From contig SSBO01000014.1 in NCBI GenBank assembly GCA_005281725.1, positions 73,158 through 131,459 on the forward strand: a stretch of 58,302 bases of DNA, read 5' to 3'. Position 1 is the stretch's first letter, and the number at the start of each line of letters is the position of its first letter. A program made the position numbers and the translations under genes. This document shows positions 13,801 through 25,631 of this stretch, piece by piece. This DNA is from Wuchereria bancrofti (taxonomy: Eukaryota; Nematoda; Chromadorea; Rhabditida; Onchocercidae). The notes under the pieces were generated by a model that saw nothing but the letters and a program-made list of their open reading frames with translations, did no database searches and was not told the DNA's origin.

Positions 13801-16800
13801 TAATTATTACCGAATCATTCGAAAACATTTGTTTATTTATTTTTATTTGTATTTAATTGAAATGGGTAAATTTAGATTTAGGAAATGATTATGGAAGTGA
13901 TATGGGTGGAAGTGGACGTGATTCACGACTAACAGGTGGCATATCACCAGGTTTTTATCTTAAAATATAATTTTAAATTTTCCATATAAAATTTTGAAAT
14001 AGAAATTATAATATCATGTCGTTTTTCTTACCATCATTTATTAATGTTTTTCACTATTTTTGAATAATTTTGAGGTGCTTCAAAAAAAAAAAAGAAATTG
14101 AAATAATTATCTGATCAAATTCTGACATACTTTTATCAAATTAAAATTGGATAAAAAAAAACAGATGTAAAATGATAAGTTTATAGGTAGCGATTCATAT
14201 GGACAACAAAGTGGTGTTAGCCCTGGTATGAGTTATGGTGGACGAGATTCTGATTATAAAAGACCAGGAAGTGGTACTGGTGCTGGTGGTGGTGGTGGTG
14301 GTGCTGGTGGTGGTACTGGTGGTACTGGTGGTTATAGTACTGGTAGTGGTGGAGGTAGTACACCATTTGGTCATGGAAAAGATTATTCAAGTGATACTGG
14401 ATCAGGTGATATTGGTTATCCAGGTGGTCGAGGTGGTTATATCGGTAATTTTGAAATTTTCATCTAAATCTTTAAATATATCACATTTTTCAGCAATATT
14501 ACAAAATTGTGTATGCTGTGTTTTTTCTTTCTTTTTTTATTTGATTTTGATTTTGATTCATTTTTTTTTTTTCTTTTTTTTTTGTGCACACTGTAGAAAT
14601 GGCACTTTTTTTTGTTGTTGTTGATTTGAGAAATTAGTATAGATAATAGAAGAGGATGCGATATTGATAAAGATTATGATATGGAATCACCTAAATCAGG
14701 TGTAGATGGATATGGTTCGGGAGTACGTGGTACGAATAGTTATGGTATTGAATCACGAAATATGATTTCACCAAATTATCGCTATCATTCACCAACTGCA
14801 ACTGCAACTTTTCAACATTCACCAGCTTATCATGATTCACATAATACATTTGGTTTTACATTACAATCTGATCCATTTGTGAGTGAATCTAGAGGTTTGC
14901 ATTTAGAAATTTTATAACATTAAAAAAAGAAAAATATCGAATTAGAAAAAAAAAAAAGAACAAAAAAATTATATATGCTTCACTTAATTCTAAAAAAAAA
15001 AAAAAAATTTTTTAAAATTTTTTTTTTTTTTTTTTCTTTTTAATGCTAACATTTCAAATGAAAATTATTAGTCGTTTTTTTTTTACAGTAATCTTTCTCT
15101 ATTTAAATTTTAAGAAGTAATAAATGTGAAATTATAGCTTATTTTTTAAAAAAACGATAATGTTTATGCCAATTTTCCTATCATAATTTTCCATTTTGCT
15201 ATAAGATTAGAATTTAATGGAATAAAATTTGCATGCATTAAAATTCTAACATATTAAATTTGATTAGTCATAGTAAAGTAATAATTCAAACATAATTTTT
15301 GTTAGATCTTATTGAACGCACTTTAATGTATATTATCTAGTTGTTATGCATTTTGTTTGGTTAATCTTTTTCATTTTTGCTTTTTTGTTTTTTCTGAATT
15401 TGTATAGTTTGTGAAATAGTAATTTGACACGAGTGGTTTGAGATTTTGGTTTGTTTATTTTGTTTGTTTTGTTTGGTTTGTTGAATATTTGGTTGGTTAA
15501 AGGTCGTTCTCAGAGTGTTGACTTACTAAACGGACATCATGACAGTTATGGTGATTACGAATTTAAAAACGATGGTCGTTTAAGTGGTATGTTAATTAGG
15601 ACAAACTATTATTTGTCTTTTCTTTTTTTTTTTTCTTTCTTCTTTTTTTTTCCCCTTTTTTCTTTTTCTTTTTCTTTCTTTTTTTTTTGAAAAAAAAAAA
15701 AAAAACAATAACATAAAGGTAGGATGATAGATTGTAAAATTTGTAATATATTTTCAATAATTTTTGTAAATGCAAATTTGCCATAAATAAATAAATAAAT
15801 TGTAAATTGCAGAATCATCCGCATTACATGAATCAGTCAAATCAGAACGATATCATAAATTTGATGTAACCAAAGATTATTTGATAACAAATCCACGTGA
15901 ATTAATACATCAATATGCAACAACAACTCCAGTTTCTATACTAGAAATACCTGAGACATCATCACGTACGGTTAAAAAAATGTATTCATCAACAACGGAA
16001 GAAAAGTAAGACTTTAGAAATTTATGAAGGAATTTTTTTTTTTCTTTTTTTTTTTATTTTTAAGAATATAGTGATGCTAATATATTTAAAGGACTATTAC
16101 ATAGTTTAATTATTAGTCTAAATCAGGTGATATTTAAGAGGATTAAATGATGATTTCAAGAACCAACAATGCATATGTTCCAACCAACAGCTTATAGATG
16201 AATCAAGATGACAAATGTCATATGTTAGCTGGGTAAAATCCGAAATAACCATCAGTATCCGAAGCAATAATCAATTTTAAGCGTTTGAAAGACGATTTAA
16301 TTTGCCTGATTGAGATGATATTGGTTAATTCGAGGTAGTTTTGGTAATATTTGATTATAGATATAAAGATTTTAATTTTTTAAAACAATGAAAATAATGT
16401 AATTATCAGGTATGTACCTTATCCACCTTATAAATGTTCCGATGCTGTTGTTCATCCAAATAATTTCGTTCGTCAACTAAGAGATGAAGGTAAAATTTCA
16501 AATTTTGTTAACTTTTTTTTTGTTATCACATTAAACTTATTTTAAAATTTCATTATACGATCAAAAAAAAAAAAAAGAAAAAGAAAAAACTGGCATGTTT
16601 TTATCGACAAGAAGAAAAGCAAATTACTAATTCGAAATTAATTTGACAAAAAAAAAAAAGGGAAAGAAGAAAGCTAAATGTTGCAATAATTATCATACAA
16701 TTAATTTTACAAACTTTTCAAAAAATATTAATTTTGATCGAGGTAAAAAATTTTACAGGATTAACCGTATCGCAACGTGAAGCAAACAGGCATCAAAATC

Positions 16801-16955
16801 CTCTGACAACTGATAATCCAGAAATTACGCATAAAATTTTGGAAATACGTAAGGAAACAAGCCGAGCTGCGCCAACAAACAAAGAAATTGATCATCTAAC
16901 TGAAAAAATGATGTATAATTTACAGAGCGGGCAATCAACATCACTGCATTACTAA
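9507..16955 (+). CDS. Unrecognised Gly/Ser/Tyr-rich, mostly disordered protein (12 exons seen)
   Basis: Joining 9507-9624, 10308-10410, 12515-12794, 12990-13139, 13273-13489, 13876-13950, 14187-14444, 14643-14894, 15503-15586, 15813-16005, 16410-16489 and 16759-16955 keeps one frame across every GT-AG junction. It gives 668 residues ending in TAA; the N-terminus is missing, with candidates at 7204 and 8364. The protein is hydrophilic, with no signal peptide or membrane segment. An Asn/Ser/Tyr-rich part (about 75-167) leads into the most ordered-looking block (about 205-285, including PRSLKPRRLYYSPIGDG). A Gly-rich tract (about 342-371) comes from GGT repeats, then SP-rich text. The C-terminus (about 578-668) holds YVPYPPYKCSDAVVHPNN and an acidic/hydrophobic helix-like EIDHLTEKMMYNL. 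I cannot name a family; the last motif faintly recalls pre-LIM helices of cytoskeletal adaptors, but no LIM domain follows. Donor GTTTTT after 13950 is weak. Exons 1-2 also occur at 11151-11268 and about 11951-12053 in the duplicate copy, which cannot be spliced in frame. Confidence 0.8.
10830..10830. other. Assembly N between two identical 1.64-kb segments
   Basis: A single N separates sequence ending in a poly-A run from a segment that restarts at the same sequence as position 9187. This A-B-N-B-C layout is what results when two contigs overlapping by B are concatenated rather than merged. The duplicated exon pair totals 221 nt, enters in phase 0 and leaves in phase 2, so using both copies would break the reading frame. 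That supports an artefact over a real exon duplication. Confidence 0.9.
10831..12472. repeat. Second copy of the 1.64-kb direct duplication
   Basis: Matches 9187-10829. This copy continues without a gap into the third exon at 12515, so it is the one joined to the rest of the gene. The first copy is the one joined to the upstream sequence. Confidence 0.95.
14278..14355 (+). repeat. In-frame GGT trinucleotide repeat encoding a polyglycine tract
   Basis: Lies inside the seventh exon of the Gly-rich protein gene. Repeated GGT with occasional GCT, ACT and AGT codes for Gly with scattered Ala, Thr and Ser. The +1 frame is an open polyvaline shadow and is not coding. Such tracts commonly vary in length between alleles. 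Confidence 0.85.
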
Positions 16956-17860
16956 ATTATTCATAAAATTAAAAAAAAAAAAAAAAAAAAACTAACCTTT
17001 GGCCTTTACTCTATTCATCATTAATCACATTCATCAATCACAACGGTATGAATACATAATATCACAAAATCTATCCTAAAATTACAATTGTTATTTTGAA
17101 TATTTAAAAAAAAAATTTTTTTTTGAAAAATAAAATAAATAAAAATGATGATTTTGTTAAAAACGAACAACGCGTTGTTAATGGTTTGACAACTCACTCA
17201 AAATATGTGTATAAATCCTTTTTTTTTTTTCAAAAATGAAACTTCTATTTTTTTTGTTTCTAATAGATATATAATTATTCTGGACTTGTTCTTTTTTTCT
17301 TTGATTTTTTTAGTAAAAATAAGCATTTGGTTAATATGTAATATTATTTTCAAGCAAAAATTTTCAATTTTTTTTTTTTTTGTGGAAAAATAAAGTTCAA
17401 ATAAATTTCAAATATTTGTGTAATTTTTCATATAATTCATAGCTTCATTTTTTTTTTCCCCTAATGTAATACTATTATTCCTTTAAAAAAAATTACGTTT
17501 TTTTTTTTTTATTTAACTGTCGAAGAAATAAATTAATTCTAAACACTTTTTTTTCAATTCTTTTCCAAAATAAAAAAAAAACGAAATTGAAATTGAATTT
17601 GGATTTATATTTTCTCATAAAATAATCGATTAATTTGTAAGTTCTTCTAGTCAATGAAAAATTTATTTTATCATGTGGTATTATTATAAGGTTATAAGGT
17701 TGAATAATTGCAGTGTGCAAAATAAAAAAATTTGCCTCATTATGTCGTTTTTCATGTGAACCTATACATTTTCAATTAATTAATTAATCATACAATTATT
17801 AATAATTCTAAAAATTTCAAGTTAAAATTTTATTTTTACTTCCTTTTTCTTTTTTTTTTT

Positions 17861-20236
17861 GTAAGTAAATGTAACAAATGCAAATAACATAGTCAAAATT
17901 TCTCGATAGAATTATTCAATACAATCTAATTATAATATTATTTTAGATTTTAAATTCGAAAAAAAAAAACTAATGATAAAAAAATGTAACAAAGTTAAAC
18001 AAATGCTTTTATTTACCTTTGTTTGAAGATAATCACTCACCTACACAGTGCACAGTGCGATCATCCCATTGAATTTACTTCTTCAATTCCATAAAGTTCA
18101 AAAAAAAAAAAAAAGAGAAGGAAAAAGAAAAACGCAGAAATTAATTGAGTCATATATCTTGAAAGTTAAATCATTTTTTTCACTTAAGCATACAACAATA
18201 GGCATCAGCGAAAAAAAAAAGGTGGAATTTAATTTTAGATTAAAATTAAAAATTTGATCAATAAAAAGGAAAAAAAAGGAGCTTACCTAATTTTGAATAA
18301 TGATGACTTTAATCATACCATTCTTATAGCATATATCAAATCATAATAATCAAATAAATTATGATTTAAAAAAATTAAACATTTAAAATTTGTCGTTGAA
18401 GTTCGTTGGTTTTCCCAGAGTTTGAAAGGCCAGTAGGAATAAAATTGTCTACCCACGTGCCTAACAAACCCAGGAAAGCATTGTCGAACTTTTTTGTTCA
18501 ATTAACAAAAAATAATCATGATTATTTTCACCCATTTATAAATCAAAAATACTGCAACTAAAAATCACACATTATACTACTTTAAAAATTTAAACTGCAA
18601 TAAACCGTGTTAAAATTTATTTATAAATAATGCTAAATTTTTTTTCCACTTTCAAAATTATGCAAATTAGTAGGAAACTTTGATTCTAAGCTCATATGAA
18701 ATAATGATATTATCATATCACTTTTTTCTTCTTTTTTTAATAGCAAATAGATATTTGAAAGTGATGAGAAAATATCATAGCATATACATGAAAAAGATAA
18801 ATAAATAAATAAATAAATAAACACTATTAATTGAGGTAGGATATTGTTAAAACAAATGCATATACAAATATAATTCATATGAAAAATTAATATTATCATA
18901 TCATATTATTTTCAATAGCAAATAGATATTTGAAAGTGACGAGAAAATATTGTAGAAACTAAAGATGTCGAATAAAATGGTGATGATAGAAATATGCTTT
19001 TTGCAAATTGGTACATTAACAAAGAATGAAAAGATAGTTTTTTTTTTTGTAAGTAAATGTAACAAATGCAAATAACATAGTCAAAATTTCTCGATAGAAT
19101 TATTCAATACAATCTAATTATAATATTATTTTAGATTTTAAATTCGAAAAAAAAAAACTAATGATAAAAAAATGTAACAAAGTTAAACAAATGCTTTTAT
19201 TTACCTTTGTTTGAAGATAATCACTCACCTACACAGTGCACAGTGCGATCATCCCATTGAATTTACTTCTTCAATTCCATAAAGTTCAAAAAAAAAAAAA
19301 AAGAGAAGGAAAAAGAAAAACGCAGAAATTAATTGAGTCATATATCTTGAAAGTTAAATCATTTTTTTCACTTAAGCATACAACAATAGGCATCAGCGAA
19401 AAAAAAAAGGTGGAATTTAATTTTAGATTAAAATTAAAAATTTGATCAATAAAAAGGAAAAAAAAGGAGCTTACCTAATTTTGAATAATGATGACTTTAA
19501 TCATACCATTCTTATAGCATATATCAAATCATAATAATCAAATAAATTATGATTTAAAAAAATTAAACATTTAAAATTTGTCGTTGAAGTTCGTTGGTTT
19601 TCCCAGAGTTTGAAAGGCCAGTAGGAATAAAATTGTCTACCCACGTGCCTAACAAACCCAGGAAAGCATTGTCGAACTTTTTTGTTCAATTAACAAAAAA
19701 TAATCATGATTATTTTCACCCATTTATAAATCAAAAATACTGCAACTAAAAATCACACATTATACTACTTTAAAAATTTAAACTGCAATAAACCGTGTTA
19801 AAATTTATTTATAAATAATGCTAAATTTTTTTTCCACTTTCAAAATTATGCAAATTAGTAGGAAACTTTGATTCTAAGCTCATATGAAATAATGATATTA
19901 TCATATCACTTTTTTCTTCTTTTTTTAATAGCAAATAGATATTTGAAAGTGATGAGAAAATATCATAGCATATACATGAAAAAGATAAATAAATAAATAA
20001 ATAAATAAACACTATTAATTGAGGTAGGATATTGTTAAAACAAATGCATATACAAATATAATTCATATGAAAAATTAATATTATCATATCATATTATTTT
20101 CAATAGCAAATAGATATTTGAAAGTGACGAGAAAATATTGTAGAAACTAAAGATGTCGAATAAAATGGTGATGATAGAAATATGCTTTTTGCAAATTGGT
20201 ACATTAACAAAGAATGAAAAGATAGTTTTTTTTTTC
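17861..20236. repeat. Tandem duplication of a 1188-bp unit, no N at the join
   Basis: 17861-19048 and 19049-20236 appear identical, including every homopolymer and the ATAA repeat. The junction lies in a poly-T run that also precedes the first copy, so slippage, recombination between poly-T tracts or misassembly are all possible. Unlike the other large duplications in this window there is no N at the join. No gene is carried. Confidence 0.93.
18690..18960. repeat. Short diverged direct repeat inside the 1188-bp unit
   Basis: The sequence around 18690-18780 (CATATGAAA, ATATTATCATATCA, then TAGCAAATAGATATTTGAAAG and a GAGAAAATAT tail) recurs at about 18878-18958 with a few substitutions, 173 bp later for its right half. 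Both copies recur again 1188 bp downstream through the larger duplication. Function unknown. Confidence 0.75.
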
Positions 20237-21757
20237 CGTTTTTCCTTTTCTGTTTTTTTTTTTTTATTTTTTTATGTTTTTTTTATTTTTGAAAACAAAG
20301 TTGGTTGATATCATAATTGTATTTTTGTAACATTTTTAAGTTCTTTGATTTAGAGAAAGAGAAAGAAAGAAGGAATGGGAAGAGAAAGAAAGACAGAGAG
20401 AGAGAGAGGGAGGAAAAAAGGAAGAAAAGAAAACATTTTTGAATTTGTTAAATTGTAGTTGTTTATTCATTCTCATCTTATAGAGTTAGCATAAAACTTT
20501 TTTCTTCTTCTTCTTCTTCTGTTTTTTTTTTTTTTTTTCATTATATAAATATTTATAAATATTGGAAAGAAAAGGATGATAAAGAAGATGGAGGAAGATT
20601 GGAAGAGGAAAAGGAAAAGGAAGATGAAAAAAAAAAAAAGAAAGGAATGATTCAAAATTGAAATAATTTTTCTTTTCTTTTTTTTTTTTCTTTGAATTAA
20701 CAAAACTATATGTTATTACTGATGTATTTTTGCTGTATTTTCTCTCTTTTTTCCTTCCAACTTCTAAAATACTTCGAAAAAAAAAGAAAAAGAAATGATT
20801 ATCGATGATTGATATTTTTGATCAATTAGAATGAATTCAATTGATTATTTCTAGGAAAGCAAAAAATGAACAAACAAACAAACAAACAAACAAATAATAA
20901 AAAAGTGAAAGAATGAAAGGAACGAAGTATAACTGTTGCAACTGGTTTTTGTTAAATAAAATTGAATTATTAAAAAAAAGTTTCTGTTTTCTTCATTTTG
21001 CCCTTTCTTTCTCCGTTTCTTCTGCATCTTTTTTGTTTTTCTTTCTTCTTCTTTTTGTCTCTTTTTTGTTTGTTTTTTGATATTATTGATAAAACACACA
21101 CAGAAAGAAAAAAGAATCTAAAAACATTTAATATATTTAATACGATAAACCTTTTTATGTTTTGTTTTTTATTTTTTTGTTTTTGTAAAATGTTAAAATA
21201 TTAATTATTAATTAATTATTATTTATTATTATCAAAAATAAATCAATACAAAATGAAATAAATATATCATATTATTAAAAATGTAAAAAGAAAAAACTAA
21301 ATTATTATTTGTTTGTTCATTCTTTTTTTTTTCGCTGTCTCAGTTAAGGAGCGAAAAAAAAATTGAAGCCAACTAAAAATTTTTTTGTTAAAAAATTTGT
21401 TAAAACTTATTGTAATTGATTGTTATAATGATATAATTGATATATACATAAATTCGTTTATATGTATTGCAACTTAAAATTGAATATAAAAAAGGAAAAA
21501 AAAAAACTTAAAACAGTAATAACACTTTGTTTAACGATTTGTTTTAAGAGAATAGAAATCATAATTTTAAAAGTTTACCAAGTCAATGCAATTTTTTTGA
21601 TTTTTTTTTTTTTCGCTGATAATTTTTTTCCTCACATAATTGAAATGTTATTTTTCAATTTTTATTAAAATGAAATTAAAATTAATATAAAGTATTATAG
21701 ATGTTTTTTAAAATTTAAATCAAAAATTTTCTTTCTTTTTGTATATTCCCTTCTTCA

Positions 21758-22076
21758 TCTCATTTCTATTCTATAATTATTAGCATTAGTTAAAAGCATC
21801 TTTTGCTAATAATTGATAATATTTCTCGATATGTTCGTACAATGTTAAAATAAATGAAAACAAAAGAAAAAAGCTTTTTTTTTTTATGTTTTAACGTATG
21901 AAATTTTTAAAATATGNTCTCATTTCTATTCTATAATTATTAGCATTAGTTAAAAGCATCTTTTGCTAATAATTGATAATATTTCTCGATATGTTCGTAC
22001 AATGTTAAAATAAATGAAAACAAAAGAAAAAAGCTTTTTTTTTTTATGTTTTAACGTATGAAATTTTTAAAATATG
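21758..22076. repeat. 159-bp exact duplication on either side of an N (21917)
   Basis: 21758-21916 is repeated as 21918-22076 with a single N between. The layout matches the N-joined duplication at 10830, so an unmerged contig overlap is the simplest reading. Confidence 0.93.
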
Positions 22077-22212
22077 TGAAAAAGATGTAAAAACTTTTAA
22101 ACGTTTTCATAAAAATGCGTTAATATTTTGAAACTTTTTTTTCTTGTGCGCTCAAAAATAAATCATTTGTTTTATGTCACCTTTTGTTTTTTTTTTTTTT
22201 TTTTATTTTTCA

Positions 22213-25200
22213 TTTATTTATTTATTTTTTTGAAATCAGATAGACATTTACGTTCTGGAAAAAGAAAGGAAAGAAAATGTATGATACGATCATTCCACTG
22301 TTAAAATTTTCTTTTTTTTTTTTTGCTTTTAGATTGAAATGTCCAAATTTGATTGTTCAGTACATTACGATGATGAAATAATACAAAAGATTATAGAAAA
22401 ATGATTTGAAAAAAAAGCAAATTTTTGATCAATAATTATTATCAAATTATGTTATATAATTTGATAATAAATAATTTTGAGCTCTTGAAAAAAAAAAATT
22501 ATTAAATTTCGAATAATTTTTTTTTTTAGCGATCAATTTTTCGTTCATTAATTTTCTTTTTTTATTGTAGAAATCAGTTAATTAGTTTTGTTCTGTTTGT
22601 TTATTTCGAAAAATATAGAAGAAACATAAGCATATGGTTATATTGATAGAAAATTTTTTTTATTAAATATTTTTTTACAATAATAAGAAAGAAATTTTTA
22701 ATGGAAATATAATGTCAAAAAATTTTTGCAATTTAAAATTTATCATTTTTTTTTACCATTCTTTACATGGATAACAATGAAATTTTGAATCATTTTTTTC
22801 TTTTTATAATTTTGATTAATTGTAAAGTATTTTCATTAAAATAATTGTGCAAATATTTGTAATAACTGTTTGCTAAAATGTTAAATTTAACATCTGTCAT
22901 GGAAATATTTTCTCAGAATTAAAAGAAAGAAAAAAAGAGATTTTTTGGTTAAATTTTAATTTTAAAGTAATTTTTGAACATATTATGTCAATTAATATAT
23001 TTGGTAACTATAATCATTATCTTTCATATGTAAATTAAAATTTTGAATAAGAATTATGAGAAAAAAAAATCGAAATTTTTGCCCGAAAATTTTTTTTTTT
23101 TTTCATTTTAAATGACATATGGTTATAGCAATAAAGTACATATGGTAATTAATTAAATGTTACTTTAAAAAAAAATAATTATCGATGTTATCAGATATTA
23201 TATTAAATGTTGCAGAAAATTCCACTCGAATGAAATTCTTTATCATTTATAACATTTAATCGTAATTTTCATTATAGTAAACAAAAATGAAATTATTATG
23301 ATTTTTCACGTAAAAAAATTGCAATCCTATGTTTCAGATACTAACATACACATAGATATATTTGTATAAACACGTACAAATACACGCATAAACGTGTAAA
23401 AGCATAGATATACATTATACATCTATACGTAAATGTCCAATAATAACGTATGAATAGAAATTTTTAATAAGTTAAATCTTTTTTTTTTTTTGAAATGAAA
23501 CTTTTCGTATTTAAATATTCATTTTATTTATATATTTCTATACGTATGTTTAGTAAGTGTTAAAGATTAGATTTTTGTTTCCGGTAATGATGCCATACAT
23601 ATGATTAAAATTTTGCAAATGCATAAATAAATATTTGCATTTATATTAATTATTCTAATTTTTATCCTTATAATTAATTATTTATAAAATTTTGTGGAAA
23701 AAAATTTTCATATGTATAATATTACTATTTAATATAAACAAGTAGCATCTAATTATTGTAATATTTTGAGTTATTTTCTAAAATTATAATTAAATAAGAG
23801 TGCATATGTTGTGTTTTTTTTTTACAATAATATAATTTAAATTATCCAAATTTATCTGAGTATAACAATAATAAGTCTTTTTCTTTATAAACTATTCATT
23901 GCCTTGTCGTTTCATCCTTCTNTTTATTTATTTATTTTTTTGAAATCAGATAGACATTTACGTTCTGGAAAAAGAAAGGAAAGAAAATGTATGATACGAT
24001 CATTCCACTGTTAAAATTTTCTTTTTTTTTTTTTGCTTTTAGATTGAAATGTCCAAATTTGATTGTTCAGTACATTACGATGATGAAATAATACAAAAGA
24101 TTATAGAAAAATGATTTGAAAAAAAAGCAAATTTTTGATCAATAATTATTATCAAATTATGTTATATAATTTGATAATAAATAATTTTGAGCTCTTGAAA
24201 AAAAAAAATTATTAAATTTCGAATAATTTTTTTTTTTAGCGATCAATTTTTCGTTCATTAATTTTCTTTTTTTATTGTAGAAATCAGTTAATTAGTTTTG
24301 TTCTGTTTGTTTATTTCGAAAAATATAGAAGAAACATAAGCATATGGTTATATTGATAGAAAATTTTTTTTATTAAATATTTTTTTACAATAATAAGAAA
24401 GAAATTTTTAATGGAAATATAATGTCAAAAAATTTTTGCAATTTAAAATTTATCATTTTTTTTTACCATTCTTTACATGGATAACAATGAAATTTTGAAT
24501 CATTTTTTTCTTTTTATAATTTTGATTAATTGTAAAGTATTTTCATTAAAATAATTGTGCAAATATTTGTAATAACTGTTTGCTAAAATGTTAAATTTAA
24601 CATCTGTCATGGAAATATTTTCTCAGAATTAAAAGAAAGAAAAAAAGAGATTTTTTGGTTAAATTTTAATTTTAAAGTAATTTTTGAACATATTATGTCA
24701 ATTAATATATTTGGTAACTATAATCATTATCTTTCATATGTAAATTAAAATTTTGAATAAGAATTATGAGAAAAAAAAATCGAAATTTTTGCCCGAAAAT
24801 TTTTTTTTTTTTTCATTTTAAATGACATATGGTTATAGCAATAAAGTACATATGGTAATTAATTAAATGTTACTTTAAAAAAAAATAATTATCGATGTTA
24901 TCAGATATTATATTAAATGTTGCAGAAAATTCCACTCGAATGAAATTCTTTATCATTTATAACATTTAATCGTAATTTTCATTATAGTAAACAAAAATGA
25001 AATTATTATGATTTTTCACGTAAAAAAATTGCAATCCTATGTTTCAGATACTAACATACACATAGATATATTTGTATAAACACGTACAAATACACGCATA
25101 AACGTGTAAAAGCATAGATATACATTATACATCTATACGTAAATGTCCAATAATAACGTATGAATAGAAATTTTTAATAAGTTAAATCTTTTTTTTTTTT

Positions 25201-25631
25201 TGAAATGAAACTTTTCGTATTTAAATATTCATTTTATTTATATATTTCTATACGTATGTTTAGTAAGTGTTAAAGATTAGATTTTTGTTTCCGGTAATGA
25301 TGCCATACATATGATTAAAATTTTGCAAATGCATAAATAAATATTTGCATTTATATTAATTATTCTAATTTTTATCCTTATAATTAATTATTTATAAAAT
25401 TTTGTGGAAAAAAATTTTCATATGTATAATATTACTATTTAATATAAACAAGTAGCATCTAATTATTGTAATATTTTGAGTTATTTTCTAAAATTATAAT
25501 TAAATAAGAGTGCATATGTTGTGTTTTTTTTTTACAATAATATAATTTAAATTATCCAAATTTATCTGAGTATAACAATAATAAGTCTTTTTCTTTATAA
25601 ACTATTCATTGCCTTGTCGTTTCATCCTTCT
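22213..25631. repeat. 1.71-kb exact duplication on either side of an N (23922)
   Basis: 22213-23921 is repeated as 23923-25631, starting at a TTTA repeat, with a single N at 23922. No difference was noticed over 1709 bp. No gene is carried. Same pattern as the duplications around 10830 and 21917. Confidence 0.95.

Noticed and set aside
14235..14624. Polyvaline-rich 129-codon frame
   Set aside because: It is the +1 shadow of the GGT repeat in the Gly-rich exon.
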